Assembly: GCF_002943565.1 (NCBI RefSeq) | Contig: NZ_PJCH01000015.1 | Span: 186,001-250,000 of the forward strand | DNA from: Hyphococcus luteus | GTDB lineage: Bacteria; Pseudomonadota; Alphaproteobacteria; Caulobacterales; Parvularculaceae | Length of the DNA stretch: 64,000 bases | Direction: 5' to 3' | Part shown: in pieces, positions 54,553 through 63,723 of the stretch | Numbering within the stretch: position 1 is the stretch's first letter | How the letters are laid out: every line of letters starts with the position of its first letter | Notes under the pieces: generated by a model | Database searches by the model: none | Seen by the model: only the letters and a program-made list of their open reading frames with translations | Told to the model about the DNA's origin: nothing | Position numbers and translations under genes: made by a program

Positions 54553-55320
54553 CTAAACGGAGTTTTCGGCGAGCGTCTTTTCGAGCGCCTTGCGCGCCGT
54601 GAAATCGGTGAGCGAAAGATGCAGGGGCGTGATGGAAATCCGCCCGTCATAAATCGCCCTGAGATCGGTTCCCTTAGCCGGATCGGACAGCGCGCCCGTA
54701 TAGCCGTACCAGTAATAGGTCCCGCCCCGGAGGTCCTTGCGCTCTTCGGCGAAGAGCTGGACCGCGTCGCGATGGCCCTGCTCGGTCGCCTCGATTCCGG
54801 CGACATCGTCGGGCGCCCGGTCGGGGAAATTGACGTTCATGACCACATTGTCCGGCCAGCCGGCCTCGAGCAGCAGTTTCACGACTTTCGCGCCATGCGC
54901 CTCCGGCGTCTCCCAGCGCGCCTCGTCGCGCGCAAGCCGCGACAGGGAAAGCGCAATCGACTTGACGCCCATGGCCATGCCCTGAAAGGCGCCGGCGATG
55001 GTGCCTGAGACGGTGACGTCCTCGGCGAGGTTCTGGCCGTTATTGACGCCGGAAAGAATGAGGTCGGGCTTTTCGCCGCCGAGCACTTTCTGAATGCCCA
55101 TCAACACGGCATCGCTCGGCGTGCCCGTCACCGCGAAACGGCGCTCGTCATATTGGCGGATGCGGACAGGATGCGCGAGGGTGAGCGCGCGCGCCGCCCC
55201 GGACTGCTCCTCCTGCGGGGCGCAGACCCAGACGTCGTCACTGATCTCGCGGGCGATTTTGACGAGGCTCTCAAGTCCCCGCGCATAAACGCCGTCGTCA
55301 TTGGTGCAAAGTATCCGCAT
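54553..55320 (-). CDS. surE: 5'/3'-nucleotidase SurE
   Basis: A 255-residue phosphatase: MRILCTNDDGVYARG with the metal-binding Asp-Asp, PSDAVLMGIQKVLG, and SGVNNGQNLAEDVTVSGTIAGAFQG. It dephosphorylates nucleotides and short polyphosphates. Between the PAP2 gene (6 bases upstream) and nlpD. Confidence 0.95.
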   Translation of the reverse strand: MRILCTNDDGVYARGLESLVKIAREISDDVWVCAPQEEQSGAARALTLAHPVRIRQYDERRFAVTGTPSDAVLMGIQKVLGGEKPDLILSGVNNGQNLAEDVTVSGTIAGAFQGMAMGVKSIALSLSRLARDEARWETPEAHGAKVVKLLLEAGWPDNVVMNVNFPDRAPDDVAGIEATEQGHRDAVQLFAEERKDLRGGTYYWYGYTGALSDPAKGTDLRAIYDGRISITPLHLSLTDFTARKALEKTLAENSV

Positions 55321-55326
55321 CTCTAC

Positions 55327-56031
55327 CTACTCTTTCACGCTGTCTGCGGTTTCCTGCTTATCGCGCAGAAACTTCCAGGCGAAAAGCCACCACAGCGCCG
55401 CCCAGGCCGCGCCGAGCGCCCAGCCAGCGATCACGTCCGTCGGCCAGTGGACGCCGAGATAAACCCGGCTGGCGCCGACCATCATGGTCACGAGCACGGC
55501 GTAAAGCATGATGAGGGCGCGCTCGCGCTTTCTTTTGTGAAACCGCGCGAGCAGCGCGCCCAGCGTCAGATAGATGACGGCGGAGAGCATGGCGTGGCCG
55601 CTCGGGAAGCTCAGCGAATGAACCTCCGCCAGCTGCGGCACCAGTTCCGGGCGCGGACGGCCGAAACCGATCTTGAGGGTTTCGCTCAGGATCATGCCGC
55701 TCGCCGAGGCGCCGGCGACGGTGACGGCGTTTTTCCATTTGCCCTGAATGAGAAGATAGATGACGACGCTGAGGACGAGCAGCGTCAGGACGACAAAGCC
55801 GCCAAGGCTCGTAATGTCGCTCATGGCGAGTTCGAGCCAGCCCGGGCCGATAAGCTGAGAAGGATCGTCGGGCGCGCGCAGCGCCAGCAGGATCGTTTCA
55901 TCGAAAACGTGGGTTTCGCCTTCCACCGTTTCCTCGGCGACGCCGGCGAAGGCCAGAAGCCCAAGCGCGGCGACGGCAAGGGCGATCGCCGCGCCGATCT
56001 CCGCCCGGGCCCGGTCGAGCATTGCGCGCAC
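55327..56031 (-). CDS. PAP2 family membrane phosphatase
   Basis: A 234-residue membrane protein with about five hydrophobic segments. The three phosphatase motifs are complete: KIGFGRPRP, SFPSGHAML and SRVYLGVHWPTDV. It probably dephosphorylates a lipid such as undecaprenyl diphosphate or phosphatidate. Start either at 56031 or at the ATG at 56022. Confidence 0.92.
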   Translation of the reverse strand: MRAMLDRARAEIGAAIALAVAALGLLAFAGVAEETVEGETHVFDETILLALRAPDDPSQLIGPGWLELAMSDITSLGGFVVLTLLVLSVVIYLLIQGKWKNAVTVAGASASGMILSETLKIGFGRPRPELVPQLAEVHSLSFPSGHAMLSAVIYLTLGALLARFHKRKRERALIMLYAVLVTMMVGASRVYLGVHWPTDVIAGWALGAAWAALWWLFAWKFLRDKQETADSVKE

Positions 56032-56137
56032 GAGAGGATGGTCTTTCAGAACCTTTACTTCCGGAAGCTTTATTTGAGCGCTCCTAAAAAACCGCAGACT
56101 TTTCTTTTTGGCGCCAGCCGCCCGTCACGCTTTCATT

Positions 56138-56258
56138 CCCTCTCCCCTTTGGGGAGAGGGTTAGGGTGAGGGGGAGCAAAGTTTGCAGTAAAATCAGCAT
56201 CCTTCCCCCTCACCCGCAATCGCTGACGCAATTGCGACCTCTCCCCAAAGGGGAGAGG
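56138..56258. repeat. REP-like palindromic element A
   Basis: Palindromes at 56138-56160 (CCCTCTCCCC-TTT-GGGGAGAGGG) and 56238-56258 (CCTCTCCCC-AAA-GGGGAGAGG) flank inverted GGGTGAGGGGGA copies (56164-56175 and 56204-56215). It sits between PAP2 and serS. Common dispersed element type in alphaproteobacteria. Confidence 0.75.
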
Positions 56259-56276
56259 TGACAAACGGCGCGAGCG

Positions 56277-57842
56277 TCACTTCAGCGCCTCGATCTTTTC
56301 CGCCCCGCCCATATAGGGTTTCAATGCGTCCGGCACCGTGACGGAGCCGTCCGCCTCCTGATAATTTTCCAAGATCGCGACAAGGGTCCTCCCCACCGCG
56401 AGGCCGGAGCCGTTCAGCGTGTGGACGGGCGCGATTTTTTTCTTTTCGCCCGCGACTCGGTAGCGGGCGTTCATGCGCCGCGCCTGGAAGTCGCCGCAGT
56501 TCGAACAGGACGAAATCTCGCGATATTCCCCCTGCCCCGGCAGCCAGACTTCGAGGTCGTAGGTCTTCTGCGCCGAGAACCCCATGTCGCCGGTGGAGAG
56601 CACCATGGTGCGGAAAGGCAGTTCGAGCCGCTTCAAGACTTCCTCGGCGCAGGAGACCATGCGTTCGTGTTCGTCTTTTGATTTGTCCGGCGTCGTGACG
56701 GAAACAAGTTCGACTTTCGAAAACTGGTGCAGGCGGATCATGCCGCGCGTGTCGCGCCCGGCCGAGCCCGCCTCGGAGCGGAAACACGGCGTCCAGGCGG
56801 TGAAGCGCAAGGGCAGTTCTTCCTCGGAAAGAATGTCGCCGGCGACGATATTGGTCAACGAGACTTCCGCCGTGGGGATGAGCCAAAAATCTGCTAGTTT
56901 TTCTTCTTTTAGTGCAGTTCTTATTATCTCAAAAAGTGATCTGAATCGGCTGGTGTCGTGCCCTAAAATTTCTTGTTGTCGCCTTATATGAGAAAGAGTT
57001 TCCGCCAGTTCAGATGTCAGAGCATCACGAGCTTGCAAACCTCGCTCTAGTTTTATCCGATTTTTTAAATATATAACCTTATCTTCTAAGGATTCTACGA
57101 ACTGTGTTCGCTCCTGAACCGCATCCCTCGCCTCTTGAACTGCTTCTTCGATACTCTCATGAAGTCCCGCAGTGTTGCGAATACCAAACAAGTCATCAAT
57201 GAATTTCGGCAATTGCCCCGTGCCGTAAAGCGCATCGTCGCGCACCAATAAGGGCGGCGCGCATTCCGTATAGCCGAACTCGCCGGTATGAAGATCGAGC
57301 ATAAAGGACGCGATGGCGCGTTCGAGCCGCGCAAGCTGGCCCTTCAGCAGAACGAAACGCGCGCCCGACATTTTCGCCGCGGTCTCGAAATCCATCTGGC
57401 CGAGCGCCTCGCCGATGTCGTAATGCTCCTTGGCGTCATTGAGGCGCTTGGGCTCGCCCCATTTCCGCACCTCGACATTCGCCGTCTCGTCCGCGCCTTC
57501 GGGAACGTCTTCGGCGGGCAGGTTCGGCAGGCCGGAGAGAATCTCGCGGATCGCATCCTGCTTTTTCTTCTGCTCGGCTTCCGCCACCGGCATCTGCTGT
57601 TTGATGCTTTCCACTTCCTCGCGCAGGCGGTTGAATTCGGCTTCGTCGCCTTTCGCCTTGGCCTGGCCGATCAGCTTGGAAGAGGCGTTGCGCTTTTCCT
57701 GCAGCTCGTTGAGGGTGACGGTGCATTTGCGCGCCTCTTCGTCGAGGGCGAGGATTTCGCCGGAACGGGGCTCAAGCCCCCGGCGGGCGAGGCCGGCGTC
57801 GAACGCGTCCGGATTGTCGCGGATATAACGGATGTCGAACAT
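56277..57842 (-). CDS. serS: Seryl-tRNA synthetase with an internal ~100-residue insertion
   Basis: A 521-residue enzyme; usual length is about 425-430. The N-terminal coiled coil (about 28-105) that grips tRNA, motif 2 ([17 protein letters not shown]) and motif 3 ([19 protein letters not shown]) are all present. Between DDLF (to residue 219) and FWLIPTAEV (from 319), where bacterial relatives have a short loop, there are about 99 extra residues rich in charged heptads ([34 protein letters not shown]). The DNA of this part is visibly AT-rich. The frame is kept, so the enzyme should work. Confidence 0.95.
   Translation of the reverse strand: MFDIRYIRDNPDAFDAGLARRGLEPRSGEILALDEEARKCTVTLNELQEKRNASSKLIGQAKAKGDEAEFNRLREEVESIKQQMPVAEAEQKKKQDAIREILSGLPNLPAEDVPEGADETANVEVRKWGEPKRLNDAKEHYDIGEALGQMDFETAAKMSGARFVLLKGQLARLERAIASFMLDLHTGEFGYTECAPPLLVRDDALYGTGQLPKFIDDLFGIRNTAGLHESIEEAVQEARDAVQERTQFVESLEDKVIYLKNRIKLERGLQARDALTSELAETLSHIRRQQEILGHDTSRFRSLFEIIRTALKEEKLADFWLIPTAEVSLTNIVAGDILSEEELPLRFTAWTPCFRSEAGSAGRDTRGMIRLHQFSKVELVSVTTPDKSKDEHERMVSCAEEVLKRLELPFRTMVLSTGDMGFSAQKTYDLEVWLPGQGEYREISSCSNCGDFQARRMNARYRVAGEKKKIAPVHTLNGSGLAVGRTLVAILENYQEADGSVTVPDALKPYMGGAEKIEALK
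56889..57185 (-). other. AT-rich in-frame insertion within serS
   Basis: Codes for residues 220-318 of the synthetase. Composition drops to what I judge by eye as about 40% GC, against well over 60% around it, starting near 56880 and fading by about 57210. It predicts long helices. No intein motifs, no transposase and no terminal repeats are visible. Acquisition by transfer is inferred. Confidence 0.8.
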
Positions 57843-57893
57843 GGGGCCGGGGTTTAGCCTGCCCGTCGCAACGGGTCTAGAGCGAGGCGTTCT

Positions 57894-58050
57894 CCTCCCC
57901 CGTTTACGGGGGAGGTGTCAGACCGGATAAAATCCGGGATGACGGAGGGGGCTGAAATATCGCCCCCATCCCCGGCTTCGCCGGTACTTCCCCCGTGCGC
58001 GAAGGCGCACAAATTAAAATTTCGCGCCATTCGGCGCGGGGCGGGGGAAG
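57894..58050. repeat. REP-like palindromic element B
   Basis: Successive hairpins between serS and tatC: CCTCCCCCG-TTTA-CGGGGGAGG (57894-57915), CCGGATAAAATCCGG, CCGGCTTCGCCGG and GTGCGCGAAGGCGCAC. Same class as elements A, C and D. Confidence 0.65.
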
Positions 58051-58061
58051 AGAAGAAGATG

Positions 58062-58889
58062 TCAGGCCGAGCCTTCCTCCGGCTCTTCCTGCGCCTCTTT
58101 CGCCTTCTTCTCCGCAAGGCGCACGGAAAGGACCGAAATCTCGTAAAGTCCGATGACGCAGGCGCCGAGGATGAGCTGGCTGATCGGGTCCGGCGGGGTC
58201 AGGAAGGCCGCGATGATGAAGATCACGACAATGGCGACGCGCCGATTGCGCACCAGGAACTGCGAGGTGATGAGCCCGGTGCGCGCCAGCAGGGTCAAAA
58301 AGACCGGAAGCTGGAAGGCGAAGCCGAACGCCATGATCAGCGTCGTCATCAAGGAGAGATAGTCCCCCACCCGGGTCAGGAGCTCGATGGCGACGCCGCC
58401 GGTCTCCGCCGGGTTCTGCTCCATCCCCACCGCAAAGCGCATGACGAAGGGCATCAGCACGAAATAGACGAGCGCCGCCCCCGCCGTGAACAAAACCGGC
58501 ATGGCGAGGAGAAAAGGAAACGCCGCCGCCCGCTCGCGCCGGTAAAGCCCGGGGGCGACGAATTTATAAATCTCGTAAGCGACCACCGGAAAGGCGAGCG
58601 CAATGCCGCCGAGCGCCGCCAGCTTCACCCGCGTGAAGAAGAATTCGAGCGGCGCGAAATAGAGTTTCGGCTCGACCCCGGCGGCGGTCACCGCGCGCTC
58701 GAACGGGACGACGAGAAAATCGTAAAGCGGGATGGAAAAAGCGAAGCAGACCGCAAAGCAGCCCGCGAAGGCGACGGCCGACACGATGAGGCGCGAGCGC
58801 AACTCGACCAGATGGTCGAGCAAGGGCGCCGACGAAGCCTTCAGCTCATCCTCTTCGGAGAGCTCTTCTTCCTTCCCCGTCTCGCTCAT
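58062..58889 (-). CDS. tatC: Sec-independent translocase subunit TatC
   Basis: A 275-residue six-helix membrane protein: PLLDHLVELRSRLIVS at the start (the twin-arginine contact region), FFTRVKLAALGGIALAFPVVAYEIYKFVAPGLYRRER, and FLTPPDPISQLILG. It recognises Tat signals, such as that of the protein at 17176. It overlaps the tatB stop (ATGA). Confidence 0.96.
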   Translation of the reverse strand: MSETGKEEELSEEDELKASSAPLLDHLVELRSRLIVSAVAFAGCFAVCFAFSIPLYDFLVVPFERAVTAAGVEPKLYFAPLEFFFTRVKLAALGGIALAFPVVAYEIYKFVAPGLYRRERAAAFPFLLAMPVLFTAGAALVYFVLMPFVMRFAVGMEQNPAETGGVAIELLTRVGDYLSLMTTLIMAFGFAFQLPVFLTLLARTGLITSQFLVRNRRVAIVVIFIIAAFLTPPDPISQLILGACVIGLYEISVLSVRLAEKKAKEAQEEPEEGSA

Positions 58890-59356
58890 GATTTCGTAGT
58901 TTCGCTCTCGCCCTTGACGGCGTCGGGGGCGGATTGGTCTTCAGCCGGTTCGGCTCTTTCCGATTGGTTTGGCGCCGGTTCATCCTCGCCGGATTGAGCC
59001 GGCGCGGGGCCGGTTTCCGGTTTCGGCGTTTCGCGCACAGCCTTGTCGATCTCGCGCGCCTCGTCGCGGATCTCCTTGTCAATCGGGGCGACGCTCTCCT
59101 CGACGGCGCGTTTGGCTTCGGCGACCGGATTGTTCTTTTTCAGATCGTCGATTTCCTTCCTGAGATCCTCCATCTCCGCCTCGCGCGCCATCTGGTCGAA
59201 GGCGGCGGTGAACTCGCCCGCCAGACTGCGCGCTTTCGCAACGAGCCGGCCGGCGGAGCGCATCAGCCGCGGCAGGTCCTTCGGACCGACCACGATCAGC
59301 GCCACCACGGCGACGAGCACCAGCTCGAAAAACCCGAATTGCGGCAGGAGGTTCAT
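58886..59356 (-). CDS. tatB: Sec-independent translocase subunit TatB
   Basis: A 156-residue protein: one membrane helix (FGFFELVLVAVVALIVVGPKDLPRLMRSAGR) followed by an amphipathic helix (KARSLAGEFTAAFDQM) and an acidic, proline-rich C-terminal tail. It hands Tat substrates to TatC. A REP-like element separates it from tatA. Confidence 0.94.
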   Translation of the reverse strand: MNLLPQFGFFELVLVAVVALIVVGPKDLPRLMRSAGRLVAKARSLAGEFTAAFDQMAREAEMEDLRKEIDDLKKNNPVAEAKRAVEESVAPIDKEIRDEAREIDKAVRETPKPETGPAPAQSGEDEPAPNQSERAEPAEDQSAPDAVKGESETTKS

Positions 59357-59419
59357 GCAGCGGTTCCAGAAACGGCTCGCGGCCGGAATAGAGACATCGT
59401 TTTCGCCCTCTCACCGCTC

Positions 59420-59480
59420 ATTCCCGCGAAGGCGGGAATCCATGTCTCGATCTATGCTGGATCCCCGCCTGCGCGGGGAT
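59420..59480. repeat. REP-like palindromic element C between tatB and tatA
   Basis: Two hairpins: ATTCCCGC-GAAG-GCGGGAAT (59420-59439) and ATCCCCGC-CTGC-GCGGGGAT (59461-59480), 21 bases apart. Confidence 0.75.
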
Positions 59481-59510
59481 GAGCGGGACAAGAGCCTTGC
59501 GCCAAGGGGG

Positions 59511-59723
59511 CTACGCCTTGTCCTTTTCCTTGGCCGGCGTCACGTCCACCGCATTGTCGCTCTGGTCATCGAGGGACTTGTCGTCTTCCTGAAGGCCTTT
59601 GCGGAAAGACTTAATGCCCTTGGCGAAGTCGCCCATGATCGCCGAAATCTTGCCGCCGCCGCCAAACAGCAGCAGCGCCAGCAGAAGGATGATGACGATC
59701 TGCCAGGGTCCGATTGCACCCAT
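59511..59723 (-). CDS. tatA: Sec-independent translocase subunit TatA
   Basis: A 70-residue protein: helix [23 protein letters not shown], then [19 protein letters not shown]. Typical TatA, which forms the protein-conducting pore. The usual FG hinge is present as FGGGG. It precedes tatB but is split from it by a repeat of about 150 bases of non-coding DNA. Confidence 0.95.
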   Translation of the reverse strand: MGAIGPWQIVIILLLALLLFGGGGKISAIMGDFAKGIKSFRKGLQEDDKSLDDQSDNAVDVTPAKEKDKA

Positions 59724-59804
59724 TATCCTGCGCCTCTCAACTTGAATTGCGGCCTATAGGTAATGCGTGAGGGGGGAGGACGCAAACCCAAAGCGGCGCG
59801 CATT

Positions 59805-60794
59805 TTATGCGTCTGCGGCTTTGTCTTCCGGGCCTTCCCCGCCCTCGACGGCCTCTTCTGCGCCATCCGCCTCGCCGTCTTCGAGGAAATCCTGCGCAAA
59901 TTCGCCGGATTCCTCCTCTTCGTCCGTCTCCTCGTCGTCGCCGTCGGCGGGCGTCGGCACGGAAAATCCGGGCGGCAGGCGGGCGTCGAGGAGCCCTGCG
60001 GCCTTCAAATCGGCGAGCCCCGGCAGATCCTGGACGCTCTCCAGCCCGAAATGCTCGAGGAAATCCTCCGTGGTCCCGTATAGCGTCGGCCGGCCCGGGA
60101 CGTCCCGGCGCTTGCCGCGCATTTTCACCCAGCCGATTTCGAGGAGCTGGTCGAGAGAGCCCTTGGCGACCTGGACGCCGCGCACGTCCTCGATATCGGC
60201 GCGGGTGCAGGGCTGGTGATAGGCGATGATCGCCAGCGTCTCGAGCGCCGCCCGGGAGAGCTTGCGCTGCGTGACCTTTTCCTTCTGGAGCACATGGGCG
60301 ACGCCGGGCGCGGTGACGAAACGCCATTTCCTGTCGATCTTCTTCAGCGTGATCCCGCGGTTTTCGTAGTCCTCGGCGACGGCGGCGACGAGCTCGGCGA
60401 CACGCGCGCCGACGGGCAGCCGGTCGGCGATCGACTTTTCGTCGAGGGGCTCGGCGGCGGCGAACAACAGCGCCTCCACCATGCGCTTGTGCTCGGCGAG
60501 ATCCTCCTCGCTCCATTCGACTACCGGTTCAGACTCGGGCTCAGACTCCGATTCCGGGGCGACAGCTTCGCCTTCAGCCTCTACGGAGTCTTCGGCGTCA
60601 GCCTCAGCCTCGACTTCCGTCTCTTCGGCCTGTTGCGCCTCGGCTTCGTCGTCTTCGTGTTTTTCTGCGTCGTCGGTCACGGTTTCGCTTTCGCCTTCCT
60701 CATGCATCAGCTCTTCCGACAATTCCTCGGCGAGCGCTTCCTGCGTCTCGCGCGCATCCATGCTTTTAAAATTGCGGCCTGCATCGTCGGTCAT
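59805..60794 (-). CDS. scpB: Segregation and condensation protein ScpB with acidic extensions
   Basis: A 329-residue protein. The winged-helix ScpB core (about 90-260: VEALLFAAAEPLDEKSIADRLP, RAALETLAIIAYHQPCTRADIEDVRGV, GRPTLYGTTEDFLEHFGLES) is normal. About 90 Glu/Asp-rich residues precede it and about 45 follow. It joins ScpA and SMC in chromosome folding. Its start overlaps the scpA stop (ATGA). Confidence 0.93.
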   Translation of the reverse strand: MTDDAGRNFKSMDARETQEALAEELSEELMHEEGESETVTDDAEKHEDDEAEAQQAEETEVEAEADAEDSVEAEGEAVAPESESEPESEPVVEWSEEDLAEHKRMVEALLFAAAEPLDEKSIADRLPVGARVAELVAAVAEDYENRGITLKKIDRKWRFVTAPGVAHVLQKEKVTQRKLSRAALETLAIIAYHQPCTRADIEDVRGVQVAKGSLDQLLEIGWVKMRGKRRDVPGRPTLYGTTEDFLEHFGLESVQDLPGLADLKAAGLLDARLPPGFSVPTPADGDDEETDEEEESGEFAQDFLEDGEADGAEEAVEGGEGPEDKAADA

Positions 60795-61693
60795 TGCGAC
60801 CCGTCTCCTTCATCCGTCGCGACAGGGCCGCCTTCTTCGGCGTCTTCGGGACGGGCCTTGATGTAAATCGGTTCAAAATGGCTGACCTGACGCAAATGAA
60901 TGCGCCCGGCCTTAGCAAATTCCAGCGCCGCGTTAAACGAGCTCGCCAGAACGGAAACGCCTGGCGCCTGCGCCTCATAGGTTTTCGTCAGCGTACTGAG
61001 CTCGGTCCATTCGGGGATCGAGCCAAGAATGCGCTCAAGGCGCGCCCGCGCCGCCTCGATGGAAAACACCGCCGGCGGTTCGATATGGTAGTCGCGGTCC
61101 ACCGCGGCGATGCGCTGGGTCGCGTAGGCCTTTAAAAGATCGAGGAGGTCCGCCTGCCAGTCGGGCTTGTGCGTGACCCGCACGCCTTCCGGCGCGCCGC
61201 GCGGGAAGAAGTCGATCCCCTCCTGCGGCAGGGCCTGCAGATCGTCCACCGCCTTGCGCATGGCCTCGAGCCGTTGCAACTGGAAGGCCAGCCGCGCGGC
61301 CATTTCATCCGCAGTCGGCTCGTCGCCATCGTCCTCAACGGCGGGCAGCAGCATCTTGGATTTCAAAAACGCCAGCCATGACGCCATGACGAGATAGTCG
61401 GCGGCGAGCTCAAGATTGCGCTCCTTCGCGGCCTCGACGAATTGCAGATACTGGTCGACGAGCGCGACCATGGAAATCTTGCGGATGTCGACTTTCTGAT
61501 GGCGCGCCAGATCGAGCAGCACGTCGAGCGGGCCTTCATAGCCCTCGATATTCACCACCAGCGCGTCGATGGCCTCGTCGGTCGTCGTCACGCGCACGGG
61601 CTCATCGAACGCGTCAGCGTTCTCAGCGCCGTTTTCAGGCTCTGCCTCGTTCACCGGGGCCGCCATTTGGGGAATATGTTCGCCATCCGCCAT
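60791..61693 (-). CDS. scpA: Segregation and condensation protein ScpA
   Basis: A 300-residue kleisin: EGYEGPLDVLLDLARHQKVDIRKISMVALVDQYL at the N-terminal domain, YLVMASWLAFLKSKMLLP, and the C-terminal winged helix (TFNAALEFAKAGRIHLRQVSHFEPIYI-like). It bridges the SMC heads. Between nagZ and scpB. Confidence 0.94.
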   Translation of the reverse strand: MADGEHIPQMAAPVNEAEPENGAENADAFDEPVRVTTTDEAIDALVVNIEGYEGPLDVLLDLARHQKVDIRKISMVALVDQYLQFVEAAKERNLELAADYLVMASWLAFLKSKMLLPAVEDDGDEPTADEMAARLAFQLQRLEAMRKAVDDLQALPQEGIDFFPRGAPEGVRVTHKPDWQADLLDLLKAYATQRIAAVDRDYHIEPPAVFSIEAARARLERILGSIPEWTELSTLTKTYEAQAPGVSVLASSFNAALEFAKAGRIHLRQVSHFEPIYIKARPEDAEEGGPVATDEGDGSQ

Positions 61694-61754
61694 CAGATCA
61701 CCTTAGGGCCGATTCTGGCCGCATCCTATCGGCTTTCCCGCCCTCTGTTGAAAA

Positions 61755-62774
61755 CTAAGCCAGAGCCGGCTTGATCAGCCCGTTGAGGCGCTCGTAGAGC
61801 TCGCTGGTATCGCCCCTTTCGGGCGCGCGCAAGTCGGCCATGGCGGCTTTCGCGCGGTCCGCCGCGGCGCCCTCAAGATTGCGCAGCGCGCCCGCGCTTT
61901 CCGTCTTTTCGGCCATCGTAAAATTGCAGGCGAGCGCAATGTCGCAGCCGGCGTCATAGGCGCCCGCGACGCGATCCGGAATGGCGCCGCCCAGCGCCTT
62001 CATCTTGAGATCGTCCGTGAACAAAAGACCGTCGAAGCCGATCTCGCCGCGAATGACGTCCTGCACGATCACCGGCGACAGGGTCGCCGGGTGCGCCGCA
62101 TCATAGGCCTCGTAAACGATATGCGCGGTCATGCCCATTTTTTCGTCGCGCAAGGATTTGAAGGGTTCGAAATCGCAGGATTGCAAGTCCCGCTTTTTCG
62201 CCGAGACGCGCGGCAGGGCGTGATGGGAATCGCACAGCGACCGGCCGTGCCCCGGCAGGTGCTTGATCACGGGCAGCGCCCCGCCCTCTTTCAGCCCTTC
62301 GATGGTCGCATGGCCAAGATTGGCGATGATGTCCGGCCATTTCGCATAGGCCCTGTCGCCGATCACTTGCGGGTCGGCGTCGATCTGCGGCACGTCGAGC
62401 ATGGGAACGCAGTTCACGGTGACGCCAAGGTCGGAGACGAGACGGCCCAGGAGATAGCCATTGAGCTTCGCGGCCTCATGCGCCTTTTTCGGATCGAGCT
62501 TCCAGAGTTCGCCGAAAACCGTCGGCGCGGGATGGGCCGGAAAGACCGGCGGCTTCATCCGCGCGACGCGCCCGCCCTCCTGATCGATCAGGATCGGCGC
62601 ATCTTCGCGCCCGACGCAGTCGCGCAACTCGTCGCAATGGGCGCGGACCTCGTCGGCGCTTTCGCAATGGCGCGCGAAGAGGATGAACCCCCAAGGGTCG
62701 ACATCCTTAAAGAAAGCCCGCTCCTCGTCAGAGAGGCGCGGGCCTTCGCAATCGAAAACAACAGCTGTGGGCAT
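61755..62774 (-). CDS. nagZ: Beta-N-acetylhexosaminidase NagZ
   Basis: A 339-residue glycoside hydrolase family 3 enzyme in peptidoglycan recycling: ILIDQEGGRVARMKPP, KHLPGHGRSLCDSHHALPRV with the flexible-loop Asp-His pair, and LLFTDDLKMKALGG with the nucleophile aspartate. Cytoplasmic. 61 bases upstream of scpA. Confidence 0.95.
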   Translation of the reverse strand: MPTAVVFDCEGPRLSDEERAFFKDVDPWGFILFARHCESADEVRAHCDELRDCVGREDAPILIDQEGGRVARMKPPVFPAHPAPTVFGELWKLDPKKAHEAAKLNGYLLGRLVSDLGVTVNCVPMLDVPQIDADPQVIGDRAYAKWPDIIANLGHATIEGLKEGGALPVIKHLPGHGRSLCDSHHALPRVSAKKRDLQSCDFEPFKSLRDEKMGMTAHIVYEAYDAAHPATLSPVIVQDVIRGEIGFDGLLFTDDLKMKALGGAIPDRVAGAYDAGCDIALACNFTMAEKTESAGALRNLEGAAADRAKAAMADLRAPERGDTSELYERLNGLIKPALA

Positions 62775-62797
62775 GACACTATATTACCTGCCGCTCA

Positions 62798-62856
62798 CCC
62801 CGGCGCAGGCCGGGGGCTCCCGCCATGTGGCACTAGATCCCGGCTTTCGCCGGGAT
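62798..62856. repeat. REP-like palindromic element D
   Basis: Two hairpins: CCCCGGC-GCAG-GCCGGGG (62798-62815) and ATCCCGGC-TTTC-GCCGGGAT (62837-62856), the same two-hairpin layout as element C, between the SPOR gene and nagZ. Confidence 0.75.
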
Positions 62857-62868
62857 GAGCGGATATTT

Positions 62869-63723
62869 TTAAAGCCCCTTCACGAGACAGTCCTGTCCGC
62901 GGTCCTTCAGCCCGGCGCAATAAGTCTTGGCGTCGTCTGAGGACGAGAACGGTCCGACGCGCAGACGATAATAAACGCCGCGGTCGCCGAGATCGGCCCG
63001 CTCCACATCCGGGCCTTTTCCGGAAAGATAATCGCCGAGTTTCGTCTCCATGCGGCCCCATTGCGACATGGCTTCATCATTGGAACGGAAGGCGCCGACC
63101 TGCACCACATGCGTGCCCGAAGCGGCGTCTACCGCACCCGCCGACCCCGAGCTTGAGGACGACGCGCTTGTCGAAGCCGGCGCCGGTTTCACGCTCACAG
63201 TCGCAGGCCCCGTATCGACAGGCTCTTGCGCCGCCGGTTCGTTGTCGAGCACTTCGGCGTCCTGCGCTTCGAGATCGGCGAGACGGTCTTCGACCTCGTC
63301 ATTCATGCCGGCGGCGGCCTCTTCCGCCTCGGCCGAAAGCGCGCCGATCGCATCTTCCGGGGAGCGGTCGACGGGCTCTTCGGGCCCTTCGGCGAGCGTC
63401 GTCACCGGCTCGCCTTCTTCGCCGTCGAGCGCGTCATAGACTTCGCGGTCCTCGGCGACGGGCGTTCCGTCCTCGGCGGTCTCGATCTTGATGGGATCGG
63501 GATCGGCGGCGACATAGGGCGTTTCAACGGCGCCGCCGTCGCGGCCGACCTTCATGCCCTGCTTGTAGGCGATCCACACGACCGACACGAACGCGCCGAT
63601 CATGACGATGCCCATGATCAGGACAGCGAAACCCGACAGTCCGCGATCGTCTTCTTCATCGTCGAACTCGTCATATTCCTGATAGTCTTCTTCGTAAGCT
63701 TCGTCTTGTGCTGCGTTCGCCAT
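62869..63723 (-). CDS. SPOR domain protein
   Basis: A 284-residue protein: acidic N-terminus (YEEDYQEYDEFDDEEDD), one membrane helix (about 30-50), a long Glu/Asp/Pro linker and a C-terminal SPOR domain (VVQVGAFRSNDEAMSQW ... YYRLRVGPFSSSDDAKTYC) that binds denuded peptidoglycan at the septum. Usual position upstream of nagZ. Confidence 0.93.
   Translation of the reverse strand: MANAAQDEAYEEDYQEYDEFDDEEDDRGLSGFAVLIMGIVMIGAFVSVVWIAYKQGMKVGRDGGAVETPYVAADPDPIKIETAEDGTPVAEDREVYDALDGEEGEPVTTLAEGPEEPVDRSPEDAIGALSAEAEEAAAGMNDEVEDRLADLEAQDAEVLDNEPAAQEPVDTGPATVSVKPAPASTSASSSSSGSAGAVDAASGTHVVQVGAFRSNDEAMSQWGRMETKLGDYLSGKGPDVERADLGDRGVYYRLRVGPFSSSDDAKTYCAGLKDRGQDCLVKGL

Noticed and set aside
56889-57185. 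Intein inside serS
   Set aside because: No Cys/Ser/Thr at the upstream junction, no His-Asn at the downstream junction, and the insert is too short for a splicing domain.
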